Made by a program: the position numbers and the translations under genes
Part shown: positions 50,473 through 58,563 of the stretch, piece after piece
Layout of the letters: every line of letters starts with the position of its first letter
Position numbering within the stretch: position 1 is the stretch's first letter
Assembly (NCBI RefSeq): GCF_000368025.1
Contig: NZ_KB849212.1
Span: 636,978 to 700,977, forward strand
Reading direction: 5' to 3'
DNA from: Acinetobacter parvus DSM 16617 = CIP 108168
GTDB lineage: Bacteria; Pseudomonadota; Gammaproteobacteria; Pseudomonadales; Moraxellaceae
DNA length: 64,000 bases
Notes under the pieces: model-generated
The model's input: the letters and a program-made list of their open reading frames with translations, nothing else
The model's database searches: none
What the model was told of the DNA's origin: nothing

Positions 50473-51096
50473 ATGGATCCATTAATCAACTCACCTGTTA
50501 AACACTGGTGCGAGTTCGAATTTATTGCTAAAACAGTAAACAATCCAAATATCCATATCAAAGGTAATTATTCTTATTATTCAGCCTATTGGGATCAAGG
50601 TTTTGAACGTTGCGTGGTGCGTTATTTGCATGACAAACCTGCTACACCTGAAAAACCAATTGATCAACTGCATATTGGCAATTTTGTCTGCTTTGGGGCT
50701 GAATGCGTGATTATGATGGGTGGCAATCAGTTGCATCGACCAGACTGGATTTCAACCTTTCCCTTTGATACACGTAGTTTTTTGCCTGCTGGAGATACCA
50801 TCATTGAAGATGGTTGCTGGATTGGCAGTCTCGCCATGATTATGCAGGGAGTAAAACTTGGTGAGGGAGCGGTGGTCGCAACAGGTGCCGTGGTTACCCA
50901 GGATGTGCCACCCTATGCGATTGTTGCTGGTGTTCCCGCCAAAGTAATGAAGTACCGCTTTTCTCCACAAGATATAGAAAAACTGCTTGCACTCAAACTT
51001 TATGATTTAGATGAAAGGCAAATTTTAAAAATACGTGAACTGTTACAAACAGATAATATTGATCATCTAAAGAGTTTTCTTCAAGAAAACTTATAA
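50473..51096 (+). CDS. CatB/Vat-type hexapeptide O-acetyltransferase
   Basis: A 207-residue left-handed beta-helix acyltransferase of the xenobiotic acetyltransferase type. Visible motifs: NYSYYSAYWD, IGNFVCFGAECVIMMGGNQLHRPDWISTFPF (catalytic His in the MMGGNQLHR loop), IIEDGCWIGSLAMIMQGVKLGEGAVVATGAVVTQDVPPYAIVAGVPAKVMKYRF, and a helical C-terminus. Members acetylate chloramphenicol, streptogramin A or unknown small molecules. A housekeeping-like context and no mobile element nearby make a core role as likely as a resistance role. I would not call it a resistance gene from sequence alone. Confidence 0.85.
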   Translation: MDPLINSPVKHWCEFEFIAKTVNNPNIHIKGNYSYYSAYWDQGFERCVVRYLHDKPATPEKPIDQLHIGNFVCFGAECVIMMGGNQLHRPDWISTFPFDTRSFLPAGDTIIEDGCWIGSLAMIMQGVKLGEGAVVATGAVVTQDVPPYAIVAGVPAKVMKYRFSPQDIEKLLALKLYDLDERQILKIRELLQTDNIDHLKSFLQENL

Positions 51097-51326
51097 ATGA
51101 TGAAGATAACTTATTGATATCCTGCACTTCTTATATTCATAGAAATTTCACATAATTTTATTTTAGCCATTTTCCCTAAATACAGATAAGTAACTTACCT
51201 ATCCCTATAAAAATACTAGGTTTTATTCTTTCAAGAATAGGGTTACCATAAAAGTATAAATCTTATTTTATACAAATATTTATAAACCTGCTGAATCTTA
51301 AAATGGAATTATAAGGAGTAATAAAC

Positions 51327-51764
51327 ATGACTTATCAAAAAATCCTCGTTGCGATTGATGACTCAGAAATTTCGGTCAATGTCATTCAGCAAGCAGCTCA
51401 ACTTGCCAAAGCGCTCAACAGTGAAATTACTGTGGTTGAGGTGATGGCATTGGACCCATATTTAGCCGATACCTATGTTCGATTTGGTCAGAGCAATGAT
51501 TTAATTGAGCGTGTGCGTGGTTATGTGGAAGAAAATCTGGCAAAAGCCGAGCAGAAATTTGAAGAGCTGGGCTTAACGGTTGCCACCCAGGTTCTGGAGG
51601 GTTTTTCTATCCCTCAGGAAATTATTGGGGCTGCACAAAACCTAGGTGCAGACCTGATCATTATGGGTTCACATGGTAGAACAGGTTTCAAGAAATTTAT
51701 TTTAGGTAGTGTAGCGCAAAAAGTATTGGGTGAAAGCCATATTCCAGTGTTGATTGTTCGTTAA
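51327..51764 (+). CDS. Universal stress protein (UspA family)
   Basis: A 145-residue single-domain Usp. The ATP-binding signature of the ATP-type subclass is present: ILVAIDDSEIS at the N-terminus and ADLIIMGSHGRTGFKKFILGSVAQKVLGESHIPVLIVR at the C-terminus, with G-2x-G-9x-G(S). AAGGAG precedes the ATG. Usp proteins help survival in stress and stationary phase; the exact role here is unknown. Upstream (51097-51326) is AT-rich with no clear promoter match. A weak hairpin lies at 51773-51806. Confidence 0.93.
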   Translation: MTYQKILVAIDDSEISVNVIQQAAQLAKALNSEITVVEVMALDPYLADTYVRFGQSNDLIERVRGYVEENLAKAEQKFEELGLTVATQVLEGFSIPQEIIGAAQNLGADLIIMGSHGRTGFKKFILGSVAQKVLGESHIPVLIVR

Positions 51765-52091
51765 ATTCCAGTCAGGTATTGGATCAAAACATTGGTCTAA
51801 TACCTGTTTGATTCAAATGATTAAATTAAAATCTGCTTAAACCGAATTCACGTTAATAAAATCTTTAGATTCAAGGCTTATCGCCATTATTCCTATCAGA
51901 ATTTCAGTAAGCGTCGCTGCGATTTGGCCAATTTTCTTAACCAACCTCAACCCATTGTGCAGATCGCATATGGGGTCTATTGCGCTAACTCAACGATAAC
52001 GATCAGTTCTGTACGATTAAGACTTGACGATTAGCTTGCTAATGCGATTGATCGATCCATAAAGATCAACCTACATAAAGCCTTGCTCTAC
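51765..52091. other. Gene-free stretch after the usp gene
   Basis: It opens with the imperfect hairpin CAGGTATT / AATACCTG (51773-51806), a possible weak terminator. The remaining ~280 bp show no credible reading frame on either strand and no RNA-like structure that I can defend. Confidence 0.5.
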
Positions 52092-52202
52092 TTATAAAAC
52101 ATATTCCCAAATGATAAAGCCAAGTCCAAAGCCTAGGAATGCGTAAAGTGTGATAATAAAGAATACAAAAGCGGCATTATTTTTCTTTTTTAAAAAACTC
52201 AT
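52092..52202 (-). CDS. 36-residue single-pass membrane protein
   Basis: A short frame on the minus strand: a basic N-terminus MSFLKKKNNAA, then one hydrophobic helix (FVFFIITLYAFLGFGLGFII) and a WEYVL end. The positive-inside start and a GGGAG ribosome site 7 bp before the ATG make it a believable gene. It is well below the usual size cut-off, so annotation tools would skip it. The helix carries small residues (GFGLGF) that could pack against a partner, as in small subunits of respiratory or transport complexes. I cannot identify a partner: the nearest genes are arsenic remnants and usp. Confidence 0.6.
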   Translation of the reverse strand: MSFLKKKNNAAFVFFIITLYAFLGFGLGFIIWEYVL

Positions 52203-52283
52203 ATTCTGCTCCCAAATCTTGTCTAAGCTAGATTCTGTATGAATATACAAAACAAGAATAGACACAAAATACCTTTAAAAAAT

Positions 52284-52317
52284 ATAACAGATCAGTTCAG
52301 CCAAACTGATCTGTTAT
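52284..52317. terminator. 14-bp perfect hairpin ending the arsenic operon remnant
   Basis: ATAACAGATCAGTT pairs perfectly with AACTGATCTGTTAT around a 6-nt loop. On the minus strand it is followed by a run of T (TTTTTT), so it terminates transcription from arsR leftward. Confidence 0.8.
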
Positions 52318-52382
52318 AAAAATTCTGCCTTGGGATAATAAAAAATGATTTTGCCCGATCAGCAGAAATATTATTTTTGAAG

Positions 52383-52577
52383 TCATATCTCACTCGACTC
52401 CTTTGGAAAATACTTCTTTCTTAACCACAGCGAGACGGTCACAAGTGAAATCAATACGGGAACTTCCACCAAAGGTCCGATTACCGTTGTAAACGCAACA
52501 GGTGAAGCCAAGCCAAAAGTGGCAATTGCAACCGCCAAAGCCAGCTCGAAATTATTGCCAGCAGCCGTAAAAGAGAT
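52383..52577 (-). pseudogene. ACR3-type arsenite efflux pump, C-terminal fragment
   Basis: A minus-strand frame without a start reads SFTAAGNNFELALAVAIATF, GLASPVAFTTVIGPLVEVPV and ISLVTVSLWLRKKYF before TGA. This is the last quarter of an ACR3/ArsB-type arsenite exporter (the G-N-N-F-E-L and GPLVEVPV motifs are diagnostic). The N-terminal three quarters are missing. Upstream it is joined, in a different frame, to the front of the arsenate reductase gene. It is non-functional. Confidence 0.8.
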
Positions 52578-52589
52578 TGCTCACAGTCA

Positions 52590-52786
52590 GCAATGGTTTT
52601 GCTCCACAAACCATTGGTCGAAAGGCCCAGATTCTGTAAAGTTTCAATGGTCAATGGATGTACCTGTCCAGAGGGTTTGCTGCCTGCACTGTACGCTTTC
52701 CAGCTCTCAGGCGCACGACTGTTAAACAGTACTTCAGACAAAATACTACGACAACTGTTTCCAGTGCATAAAAAGAGAAATTTCAT
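52590..52786 (-). pseudogene. Arsenate reductase (LMW-phosphatase type), N-terminal fragment
   Basis: Begins with the phosphatase-like P-loop MKFLFLCTGNSCRSILSEVLF, then AYSAGSKPSGQVHPLTIETLQNLGLSTNGLWSK, the normal front of a low-molecular-weight-phosphatase-type ArsC. After about 60 residues the sequence diverges and runs into acr3 DNA read in another frame, ending at 52481. The C-terminal Cys residues needed for the redox cycle are gone. The deletion removed the end of arsC and most of acr3. The intact arsR lies 6 bp upstream. Confidence 0.8.
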
Positions 52787-52792
52787 TGGGGA

Positions 52793-53113
52793 TTACTCAC
52801 AATAATTTGGGGTATGACATGCTGCTAATGTAGAGAGGTTTTTTGATGGATGAGCAACCAAGATCGTTAAAATGTCATGACACCACGCTGGCAACTGTGA
52901 ATTGATGCTGTAATACACCCATTGGCTTTGTCGCCTATCTTGCAACAATCCTGAAGCACGTAACAACGCAAGATGCCTTGAAATCTTGGGTTGGCTTAAC
53001 TGTAATTTTTCCGTGAGGTCACAGACACACAGCTCCTTATTTTCAGCAACTAAAGTCACAATGTTAAGACGGGTCTCATCTGACAAGCATTTAAAGAAAG
53101 TCACCTGATCCAT
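52793..53113 (-). CDS. arsR: ArsR-family arsenic-responsive repressor
   Basis: A 106-residue winged-helix metalloregulator. The metal-site motif KELCVCDLTEKL has the Cys-x-Cys pair that binds As(III), followed by the recognition helix region LSQPKISRHLALLRASGLL and wing DRRQSQWVYYSIN. ATG 53113 is chosen since GGAGTG sits 6 bp upstream; the ATG at 53125 has no such site. It would repress its own operon until arsenite binds. The target genes arsC and acr3 downstream are destroyed, so the repressor is now probably without purpose unless other ars genes exist elsewhere. Confidence 0.92.
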   Translation of the reverse strand: MDQVTFFKCLSDETRLNIVTLVAENKELCVCDLTEKLQLSQPKISRHLALLRASGLLQDRRQSQWVYYSINSQLPAWCHDILTILVAHPSKNLSTLAACHTPNYCE

Positions 53114-53232
53114 ATTCACTCCCATTTATTTGGATATATAGATAAACATATATGATAAGTAAATTGTTAAAGTCATTCTCTGATCATCATCTTCCGCATG
53201 AATAAAAAATCCTTTCATGGATGTTGCTTATA

Positions 53233-53264
53233 TGCATTTATATATGATTTTTCATATATATGCA
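53233..53264. promoter_or_regulatory. Large AT palindrome upstream of arsR
   Basis: TGCAT...TATATATGA (53233-53247) mirrors TCATATATA...TGCA (53252-53264) around TTTT. A smaller ATATA-rich dyad lies at about 53134-53153, closer to the arsR start and better placed for autoregulation. The large dyad may be an extra operator or a cruciform-prone site. Confidence 0.35.
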
Positions 53265-53435
53265 ACTTCATATATCGGATTTATTTTTTTGATCGATTTT
53301 ATTTGCTGAATAATAGTTTCATCCATATAGTCTGTATAGAAAGTTAGGTCAATTTACTGTTATCTAAAACAATGAAGAATAGCTGAGAGGAAAAATGCAA
53401 TATCTTTCCTCCCATAAAACTGAACAATACAATAG

Positions 53436-54899
53436 TTATCTATTGTCTAAACCAGCCAGCAACACATATTTAATTTCCAGATAATCCTCAATGCCATATT
53501 TGGAGCCTTCACGTCCCAGACCTGACTGCTTGACCCCACCAAACGGCGCGACCTCATTGGATAAGATTCCTGTATTGAGCGCCACCATGCCGTATTCCAG
53601 CGCATCGGAAACTCGCATCGCCCTGCCTAAATCCTGACTGTAGAAATAGGATGCCAAACCAAACTCGGTATCATTGGCATAGCCCACCACCTCGTCCTCA
53701 GTTTCAAATTTAAATATAGGTGCCAAAGGTCCAAAGGTTTCTTCTTTGGCCACTTTCATGTCAGCCGTGACATCTTTGACAATGGTTGGTTCAAAGAACA
53801 ATTGGCCCAAAGGATGGGGTTTTCCACCCAGCACCACCTGAGCGCCCTTGCTGACCGCATCCTCAATATGTTCTTCCACTTTCTGCATGGCTGCACTGTC
53901 AATCACTGGGCCAAAGTCTACTCCAGCCTCCAAGCCATTGCCGATCTTGAACTGTCTTACTGCCTCAGAGAGTTTTTCTATAAACAGGTCATAAATTCCT
54001 GACTGTACATAAATACGGTTGGCACAGACGCAGGTCTGGCCTGCATTACGGAATTTGCTGGCAATCGCGCCTTTTACCGCAGCATCAAGATCGGCATCAT
54101 CAAACACCATAAACGGTGCATTACCACCCAGTTCCATCGACACCTTTTTCACCGTTGAGGCGCATTGGGCAATCAGTTTTTTACCCACCTCGGTTGAACC
54201 TGTGAAACTAAACTTCTGCACTCGGTCATCGGTAGTCAGCACTTCACCGATTTCAGTGGAACCGCCTGTGATGACGTTAAATACCCCTGCTGGAATACCT
54301 GCACGCAAGGCAAGCTCTGCAATCGCAAAGGCAGATAATGGGGTTTGCGAAGCTGGACGGACAACGATGGTACAACCTGCCGCCAATGCTGGCGCAACCT
54401 TACGGGTGATCATGGCATTCGGGAAATTCCACGGGGTAATTGCAGCACAAACCCCAATCGGCTGCTTATTCACAAGAATCTTTTGATCAGAACCATTTGC
54501 GGGAATAATATCGCCATATACCCGTTTGGCTTCTTCGGCAAACCATTCAATATAAGCCGCACCATAAGCAATCTCGCCTTTGGCTTCACTCAAGGGTTTA
54601 CCTTGTTCCAAGGTGAGAATATAGGCCAGATCATCCTGATGCTGCATGATCAGGTCAAACCACTGGCGTAAAATCTTACTGCGTTCCTTGGCACTTTTTT
54701 TACGCCACAATGGCAATGCCTGCTCAGCGGCGGCAACCGCATCTAGTGCTTCCTGTTTGCCCATTTTGGGTACAGTACCAATACTTTCGCCTGTAGCTGG
54801 ATTGGTCACGCTTAGGGTCTGACCAGAGAGTGCATCCCGCCACCGACCGTTGATCAATGCCTGTGACTTTAATAACCCGTGATCATTCAACTGTGCCAT
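53436..54899 (-). CDS. gabD: NAD(P)-dependent succinate-semialdehyde dehydrogenase
   Basis: A 487-residue aldehyde dehydrogenase that oxidises succinate semialdehyde to succinate, the last step of GABA breakdown. Key parts: ITPWNFPNAMITRKVAPALAAGCTIVVRPASQTPLSA (cofactor region), SFTGSTEVGKKL, the catalytic Glu in KVSMELGGNAP, the catalytic Cys in NAGQTCVCANRIYVQ, and the ending GGVKQSGLGREGSKYGIEDYLEIKYV, as in E. coli GabD. The two adjacent Cys (C-V-C) match the redox-switch pair of GabD. No gabT or permease is next to it in this window. Confidence 0.9.
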   Translation of the reverse strand: MAQLNDHGLLKSQALINGRWRDALSGQTLSVTNPATGESIGTVPKMGKQEALDAVAAAEQALPLWRKKSAKERSKILRQWFDLIMQHQDDLAYILTLEQGKPLSEAKGEIAYGAAYIEWFAEEAKRVYGDIIPANGSDQKILVNKQPIGVCAAITPWNFPNAMITRKVAPALAAGCTIVVRPASQTPLSAFAIAELALRAGIPAGVFNVITGGSTEIGEVLTTDDRVQKFSFTGSTEVGKKLIAQCASTVKKVSMELGGNAPFMVFDDADLDAAVKGAIASKFRNAGQTCVCANRIYVQSGIYDLFIEKLSEAVRQFKIGNGLEAGVDFGPVIDSAAMQKVEEHIEDAVSKGAQVVLGGKPHPLGQLFFEPTIVKDVTADMKVAKEETFGPLAPIFKFETEDEVVGYANDTEFGLASYFYSQDLGRAMRVSDALEYGMVALNTGILSNEVAPFGGVKQSGLGREGSKYGIEDYLEIKYVLLAGLDNR

Positions 54900-54962
54900 T
54901 TTCTTGTTTCCCTATTATCAAACATTGAGCTTTTCTTATTTTTAACAGCAATCCTGACTGAT

Positions 54963-55258
54963 TCAAGTTACCTTTAGTGAAACTTGTTGTCCAAGCATTT
55001 GAAACTGATATTGCCCAGCCTTTAAATCCATTGGGCGAATGATTGAACCTGTGAGAATCACCTCACCTGCTTGCAGCTTTTTATGCTGTGCCAATAAAGT
55101 TCGAACCAGCCATAAATAATTACGGATGGGTTGATCTGAAGCTGTTAAAGGCTGGTTGCGGTTTAGGCCACTTTTGGAACGGTTGACCTGAATAAAACGG
55201 GTATTGCGGCTTTGCCAGAACTGGCAGGTCTGGTCAGAAAGTGAAGACAATGGGGCTT
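54963..55258 (-). pseudogene. 2-keto-4-pentenoate hydratase / FAH-family enzyme, C-terminal fragment
   Basis: A minus-strand frame reads SDQTCQFWQSRNTRFIQVNR, NQPLTASDQPIRNYLWLVRTLL, then KLQAGEVILTGSIIRPMDLKAG and ends VSLKVT. The P-I-x-N-Y-L-W-L-V and GEVILTGS motifs are those of hydratases/decarboxylases of the aromatic meta-cleavage or homoprotocatechuate pathway. The front is missing: the frame is cut by an IS481 remnant near 55260. It sits 63 bp from gabD on the same strand and may once have shared a catabolic operon. Confidence 0.6.
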
Positions 55259-55265
55259 TACGGAA

Positions 55266-55588
55266 CGCGATAAGGTAGAACAACATGACTATGAGTTGTA
55301 TCTGGCAGTCAATGATATTGATCACACGAAGAGAAAAGCAGCTTCCCCGCAAAAAATGGTATATGTGAGCGTTTCCATAAAACGATTTTGCAGGAGTTCT
55401 ATCAAATTACGTTTAGAAAGAAGCTTTATAGCTCATTGGAAGAATTACAAGTTGATCTAGACGATTGGCTGAAATCCTATAATACTGAACGGACTCATCA
55501 AGGAAAAATGTGTTGGGGTCGTACACCACTTGAAACTTTACTTGATGGAAAACGGATTTGGGCTGAGAAGAATTTAGCTCAAATTTAA
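55266..55588 (+). pseudogene. IS481-family transposase, 3' fragment with frameshift
   Basis: The frame first reads KVEQHDYELYLAVNDIDHTK then RKAASPQ. It then needs a one-base shift at a run of A near 55357, after which it continues NGICERFHKTILQEFYQITF, DDWLKSYNTERTHQGK, CWGRTPLETLLDG and ends KNLAQI. These are the core and C-terminal motifs of IS481/IS3-like DDE transposases (the E-R-F-H-K Glu is catalytic). The 5' half is missing. The element's right end probably lies near 55640. Confidence 0.75.
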
Positions 55589-55717
55589 CCTGACAGGCAC
55601 AATAAAAAATGGGTAACTGTCAGATCAGTTTTGAGCTAGTACAAGTCTTTTTAATCTTTATCCAGCGACTACACTTGCTTATATTTCAATCATTAACACC
55701 CTGATTTATAGATTTAG

Positions 55718-55746
55718 ATGTCAATTTTCAATAAGTATGTTATGAT
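55718..55746 (+). promoter_or_regulatory. Promoter of ssrA
   Basis: TATGAT (55741-55746) with ATGTCA (55718-55723) 17 bp upstream. The expected start is about 8 nt ahead of the mature tmRNA 5' end, which fits later trimming by RNase P. Confidence 0.5.
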
Positions 55747-55760
55747 GCTCGTTCATATAT

Positions 55761-56120
55761 GGGGGTGTTATTGGCTTCGACGCTGGTGATGAAGCTCATA
55801 GATGCATGCCGAGAGCGCATTTTCTCTCGTAAATAAAATTTGCATTTTAATAGTCGCAAACGACGAAACTTACGCTCTAGCTGCCTAAGGGCAGCTTGTC
55901 CGCTTCACTGAATACTTGTGGTCAGTGAACCCGATCGAAGCGCACGCACACAAGTCCGTATAAAGTCAAGCCTCGGGGCTTTATACCAAACTTAGAGGAT
56001 CGCGCCTTGTACCCTGTTCGTCGGGTCGCTTGGTGTTAAAACAATAGACGATATCTAAGCATGTAGTATTCTCGAGTGTAGTGCTGGCGGACGCGGGTTC
56101 AACTCCCGCCACCTCCACCA
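55761..56120 (+). ncRNA. ssrA: Transfer-messenger RNA (ssrA)
   Basis: The tmRNA rescues stalled ribosomes. The 5' GGGGGTG pairs with CACCTCC at the 3' end, followed by ACCA, to form the tRNA-like acceptor stem, and GGGTTCAACTCCC is the T-arm. The tag frame at 55856-55888 reads GCA AAC GAC GAA ACT TAC GCT CTA GCT GCC TAA, giving ANDETYALAA, a typical proteobacterial degradation tag. The length is about 360 nt. The 3' end is a classic integration site, and an integrase remnant follows. Confidence 0.97.
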
Positions 56121-56298
56121 AATTCCGAAAAATGTATCAAGATTTATCACGATACATAAGACTGAAAGCCTTAGCCAGAAATGGTTAGGGCTTTTTTAAT
56201 CCCTAAACATAACCAAATATAACCAGCTATAGTGTACATGCACCGTGTACACTGCCTTGTACATTGCAAGATTTATTGAATCCGCTGGTGTACAAGCC

Positions 56299-56493
56299 AT
56301 GAAAAGAACAGAAATTAAACGCAGGCCATTATCAGATACTGCTCTTGCGAACCTTGAACCTGAATCAAAAGAATATAGAGAGCTTGACGGTAAAGGCTTA
56401 TATTTTCGTGTCAAACCTGATGGTAAGAAAGCATGGTTATTCAGATATAAAAAAGCGTCCAATGACGCTTTAAATGTTTGCTCAATGCCCTAG
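56299..56493 (+). pseudogene. Integrase N-terminal stub next to tmRNA
   Basis: The frame opens MKRTEIKRRPLSDTALANL, then EYRELDGKGLYFRVKPDGKK and AWLFRYKK, the arm-binding (DUF4102-like) N-terminus of a P4-type tyrosine integrase. After about 50 residues it runs into the terminator of the next gene and stops; the catalytic domain is absent. It lies 179 bp after the tmRNA 3' end, where such integrases sit when an island uses ssrA as attachment site. The island and the rest of the gene are gone. Confidence 0.8.
56448..56472 (-). terminator. Terminator of the thioesterase gene
   Basis: On the minus strand AAAGCGTC / GACGCTTT closes over ATTG and is followed by a T-run, 18 bp past the thioesterase stop. 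It also marks the point where the integrase stub is cut. Confidence 0.75.
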
Positions 56494-56987
56494 TACGCAT
56501 AAGAGGCAATTGCGGTTGCGATTGGTTTATCTTCATCATTGACCATGGTCATACGCATGGTGCAGCCCTTACGGCCTAAACGTAATGTTTCAGCACGCGC
56601 AATAAAGAACTGGCCACGCCCTGGTGCCAGATAATCAACACGCATATCGACTGTTGCCAAACGGGAAACTTTTTTGATGGTATCAGGCAAATTCTCAGGG
56701 GTTGAATGACGGTAAAGCTGCTCCATCGCGACAATTCCACCAATACTATCCAGTATGGTTGCAGCCACGCCGCCATGCAGGATTTGAAAGGCCAGATTCC
56801 CCACCAGTTCAGGCTTCATTTCCACATAGGCTTCAATCTGGTCATCGACCACACGCATCTCCATACCACTGTATTTAAAGAATGGACAGGCATTAAAGGA
56901 TTTACAAAGTTGCTTTAACACCACAGCATGATCTACTTCCACACCCAACTGAATATTACCCGTCCAGTTTTTCTTTACATCATTCAT
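56490..56987 (-). CDS. Hotdog-fold thioesterase (PaaI/YigI-like)
   Basis: A 165-residue acyl-CoA thioesterase-like protein. The hotdog core reads EAYVEMKPELVGNLAFQILHGGVAATILDSIGGIVAM, with the H-G-G motif and following Asp that form the active site of this superfamily. Later it reads ATVDMRVDYLAPGRGQFFIARAETLRLGRKGCTMRMTMVND. The substrate is unknown; relatives act on medium- or long-chain or aromatic acyl-CoA. It is monocistronic, and its terminator lies inside the integrase stub. Confidence 0.85.
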   Translation of the reverse strand: MNDVKKNWTGNIQLGVEVDHAVVLKQLCKSFNACPFFKYSGMEMRVVDDQIEAYVEMKPELVGNLAFQILHGGVAATILDSIGGIVAMEQLYRHSTPENLPDTIKKVSRLATVDMRVDYLAPGRGQFFIARAETLRLGRKGCTMRMTMVNDEDKPIATAIASYAY

Positions 56988-57158
56988 ACGCTGCCAACAT
57001 CCAAAGGAACGATAAACATCCCACTATTTTGTACAAATCTAAAATTATGGGGCTACAATAGCGAGGTTCTTTCATTGGTTCAGGCTGCCAAGCTCTCCCC
57101 AGCATGCCTTAAATGAGCCAATTATTTCTATAGTGTAATACTGAACATCGAGATTGTT

Positions 57159-58172
57159 ATGACTTATACGTTCAATCGTCCAGCTTTCCCTGCGACTCGC
57201 ATGCGCCGTATCCGTAAAAATGACCAGCTCCGTGCCATGGTCAGCGAAACACAACTCACAGCTAATCACTTGATTTATCCAGTATTTGTACTACCGGGCC
57301 AACAACAAAGCCAGGATATTCCAAGCATGCCAAATGTGCAGCGCCTGTCTGCCGATTTATTGCTCAAAAAGGCGGAAAGCCTGCTGGAACTTGGCGTATC
57401 AAAACTTGCCCTATTCCCCGTAACACCACAACAAGATAAAAGTTTAATGGCGGAAGCGGCCTGGCATGAAGATGGTCTGGTTCAAAACACCTGCCGCCTG
57501 CTTAAAAAAGAATTGCCTGAAATGGTGCTGATCACCGATGGCGCACTTGATCCATACACCACACATGGTCAGGACGGTATTATTGATAATACAGGCTATG
57601 TACTGAATGATGAAACGGTGGAATGCCTGATCAAACAGGCATTGAGCCATGCCGCAGCAGGCGCGGATGTGGTCGCACCAAGTGACATGATGGATGGCCG
57701 TATTGGTGCGATTCGTCAGGCACTTGAGCAAAATGGTTTTATTTATACCAATATCATGGCCTATTCAGCCAAATATGCATCCAGCTTTTATGGCCCATTC
57801 CGTGATGCAGTCGGTTCAGCCAGCAACCTCAAAGGGGGCAATAAATATAACTACCAGATGGATATAGGCAACCGTGCCGAAGCCCTGCATGAAATCGCCC
57901 TTGATATTCAGGAGGGTGCGGACATGGTGATTGTAAAGCCTGGTATGCCATATCTGGATATTGTGCGTGAAGTCAAAGATACCTTTGGTGTCCCAACCTT
58001 TATCTATCAAGTCAGTGGTGAATATGCGATGCTTGCGGGCGCAATTCAAAATGGCTGGTTATCGGACAGTGTGATTCTGGAATCCTTGATGTGCTGCCGT
58101 CGTGCAGGTGCAGATGGCATCTGGACGTATTTTGCAGAAGAAGCAGCACGTAAACTGAAAGAGATGAAATAA
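57159..58172 (+). CDS. hemB: Porphobilinogen synthase (delta-aminolevulinate dehydratase)
   Basis: A 337-residue enzyme that condenses two 5-aminolevulinate molecules to porphobilinogen in heme synthesis. The N-terminal arm FPATRMRRIRKNDQLRAMVSE is followed by the TIM barrel. One Schiff-base Lys is in SSFYGPFRDAVGSA..KGGNKYNYQMD and the second is in ADMVIVKPGMPYLDIVREVK; VFVLPGQQQSQDIPSMPNVQRL is also typical. It lacks the Cys-rich zinc loop (the region reads DGALDPYTTHGQDGI), so it is the Mg-type enzyme usual in this group. Single gene. Confidence 0.97.
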   Translation: MTYTFNRPAFPATRMRRIRKNDQLRAMVSETQLTANHLIYPVFVLPGQQQSQDIPSMPNVQRLSADLLLKKAESLLELGVSKLALFPVTPQQDKSLMAEAAWHEDGLVQNTCRLLKKELPEMVLITDGALDPYTTHGQDGIIDNTGYVLNDETVECLIKQALSHAAAGADVVAPSDMMDGRIGAIRQALEQNGFIYTNIMAYSAKYASSFYGPFRDAVGSASNLKGGNKYNYQMDIGNRAEALHEIALDIQEGADMVIVKPGMPYLDIVREVKDTFGVPTFIYQVSGEYAMLAGAIQNGWLSDSVILESLMCCRRAGADGIWTYFAEEAARKLKEMK

Positions 58173-58563
58173 TTATTGCTAGTTCAATATAAGAACTTAT
58201 GTTGAAACTGGATACACGGAAACGTCATCCACAATTGTTCGAGACAGGACGACACTAAAAGAATGCCGTTTCTGCGACCCATTCAACAAGCTGATGGTAG
58301 TCAACGAGTTTTGTGGTGAGCTGCGATTATAGCAGCGCAAGATGCCTTTCTTGCGAAGCGTTGCTTCTCATTTGGGCGAAACCAAAGTAAGTCCAGCCTG
58401 AGCAAGCCAAAGCGACTAAAGCTTTGGTGAAGCGCAAGACGAAGTGGCTTATCCTGAAATATAATGAGAACTCGGCAAGACTCCACCATGCATATCATTA
58501 ATAGTAATTCTAAAATAGTTTAAATTAAGCTGAAATTAAACTATGACTTTGGTTTAGATTTTT
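58173..58563. other. Intergenic region with three small hairpins
   Basis: There is no credible gene in about 390 bp. Three perfect stems lie close together: CGCAAGA / TCTTGCG (58336-58355), CGAAGC-NNN-GCTTCTC (58354-58369) and CCAAAGC / GCTTTGG (58407-58427). The middle one shares its pattern with the hairpin between carA and carB, and a TTCGTCTTGCG-like string occurs beside both on one strand or the other. This may be a dispersed repeat family or a structured RNA. Confidence 0.4.

Noticed and set aside
50473..51096. Calling the hexapeptide acetyltransferase a chloramphenicol or streptogramin resistance gene
   Set aside because: The fold is shared with housekeeping acetyltransferases and there is no mobile context; resistance cannot be claimed from sequence.
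57450..57462. A GGCGGAAGCGG match to the tRNA-Ser 3' end inside hemB, as an att site
   Set aside because: Only about 13 bp match, in hemB codons, on the wrong side of the tRNA for the integrase orientation.
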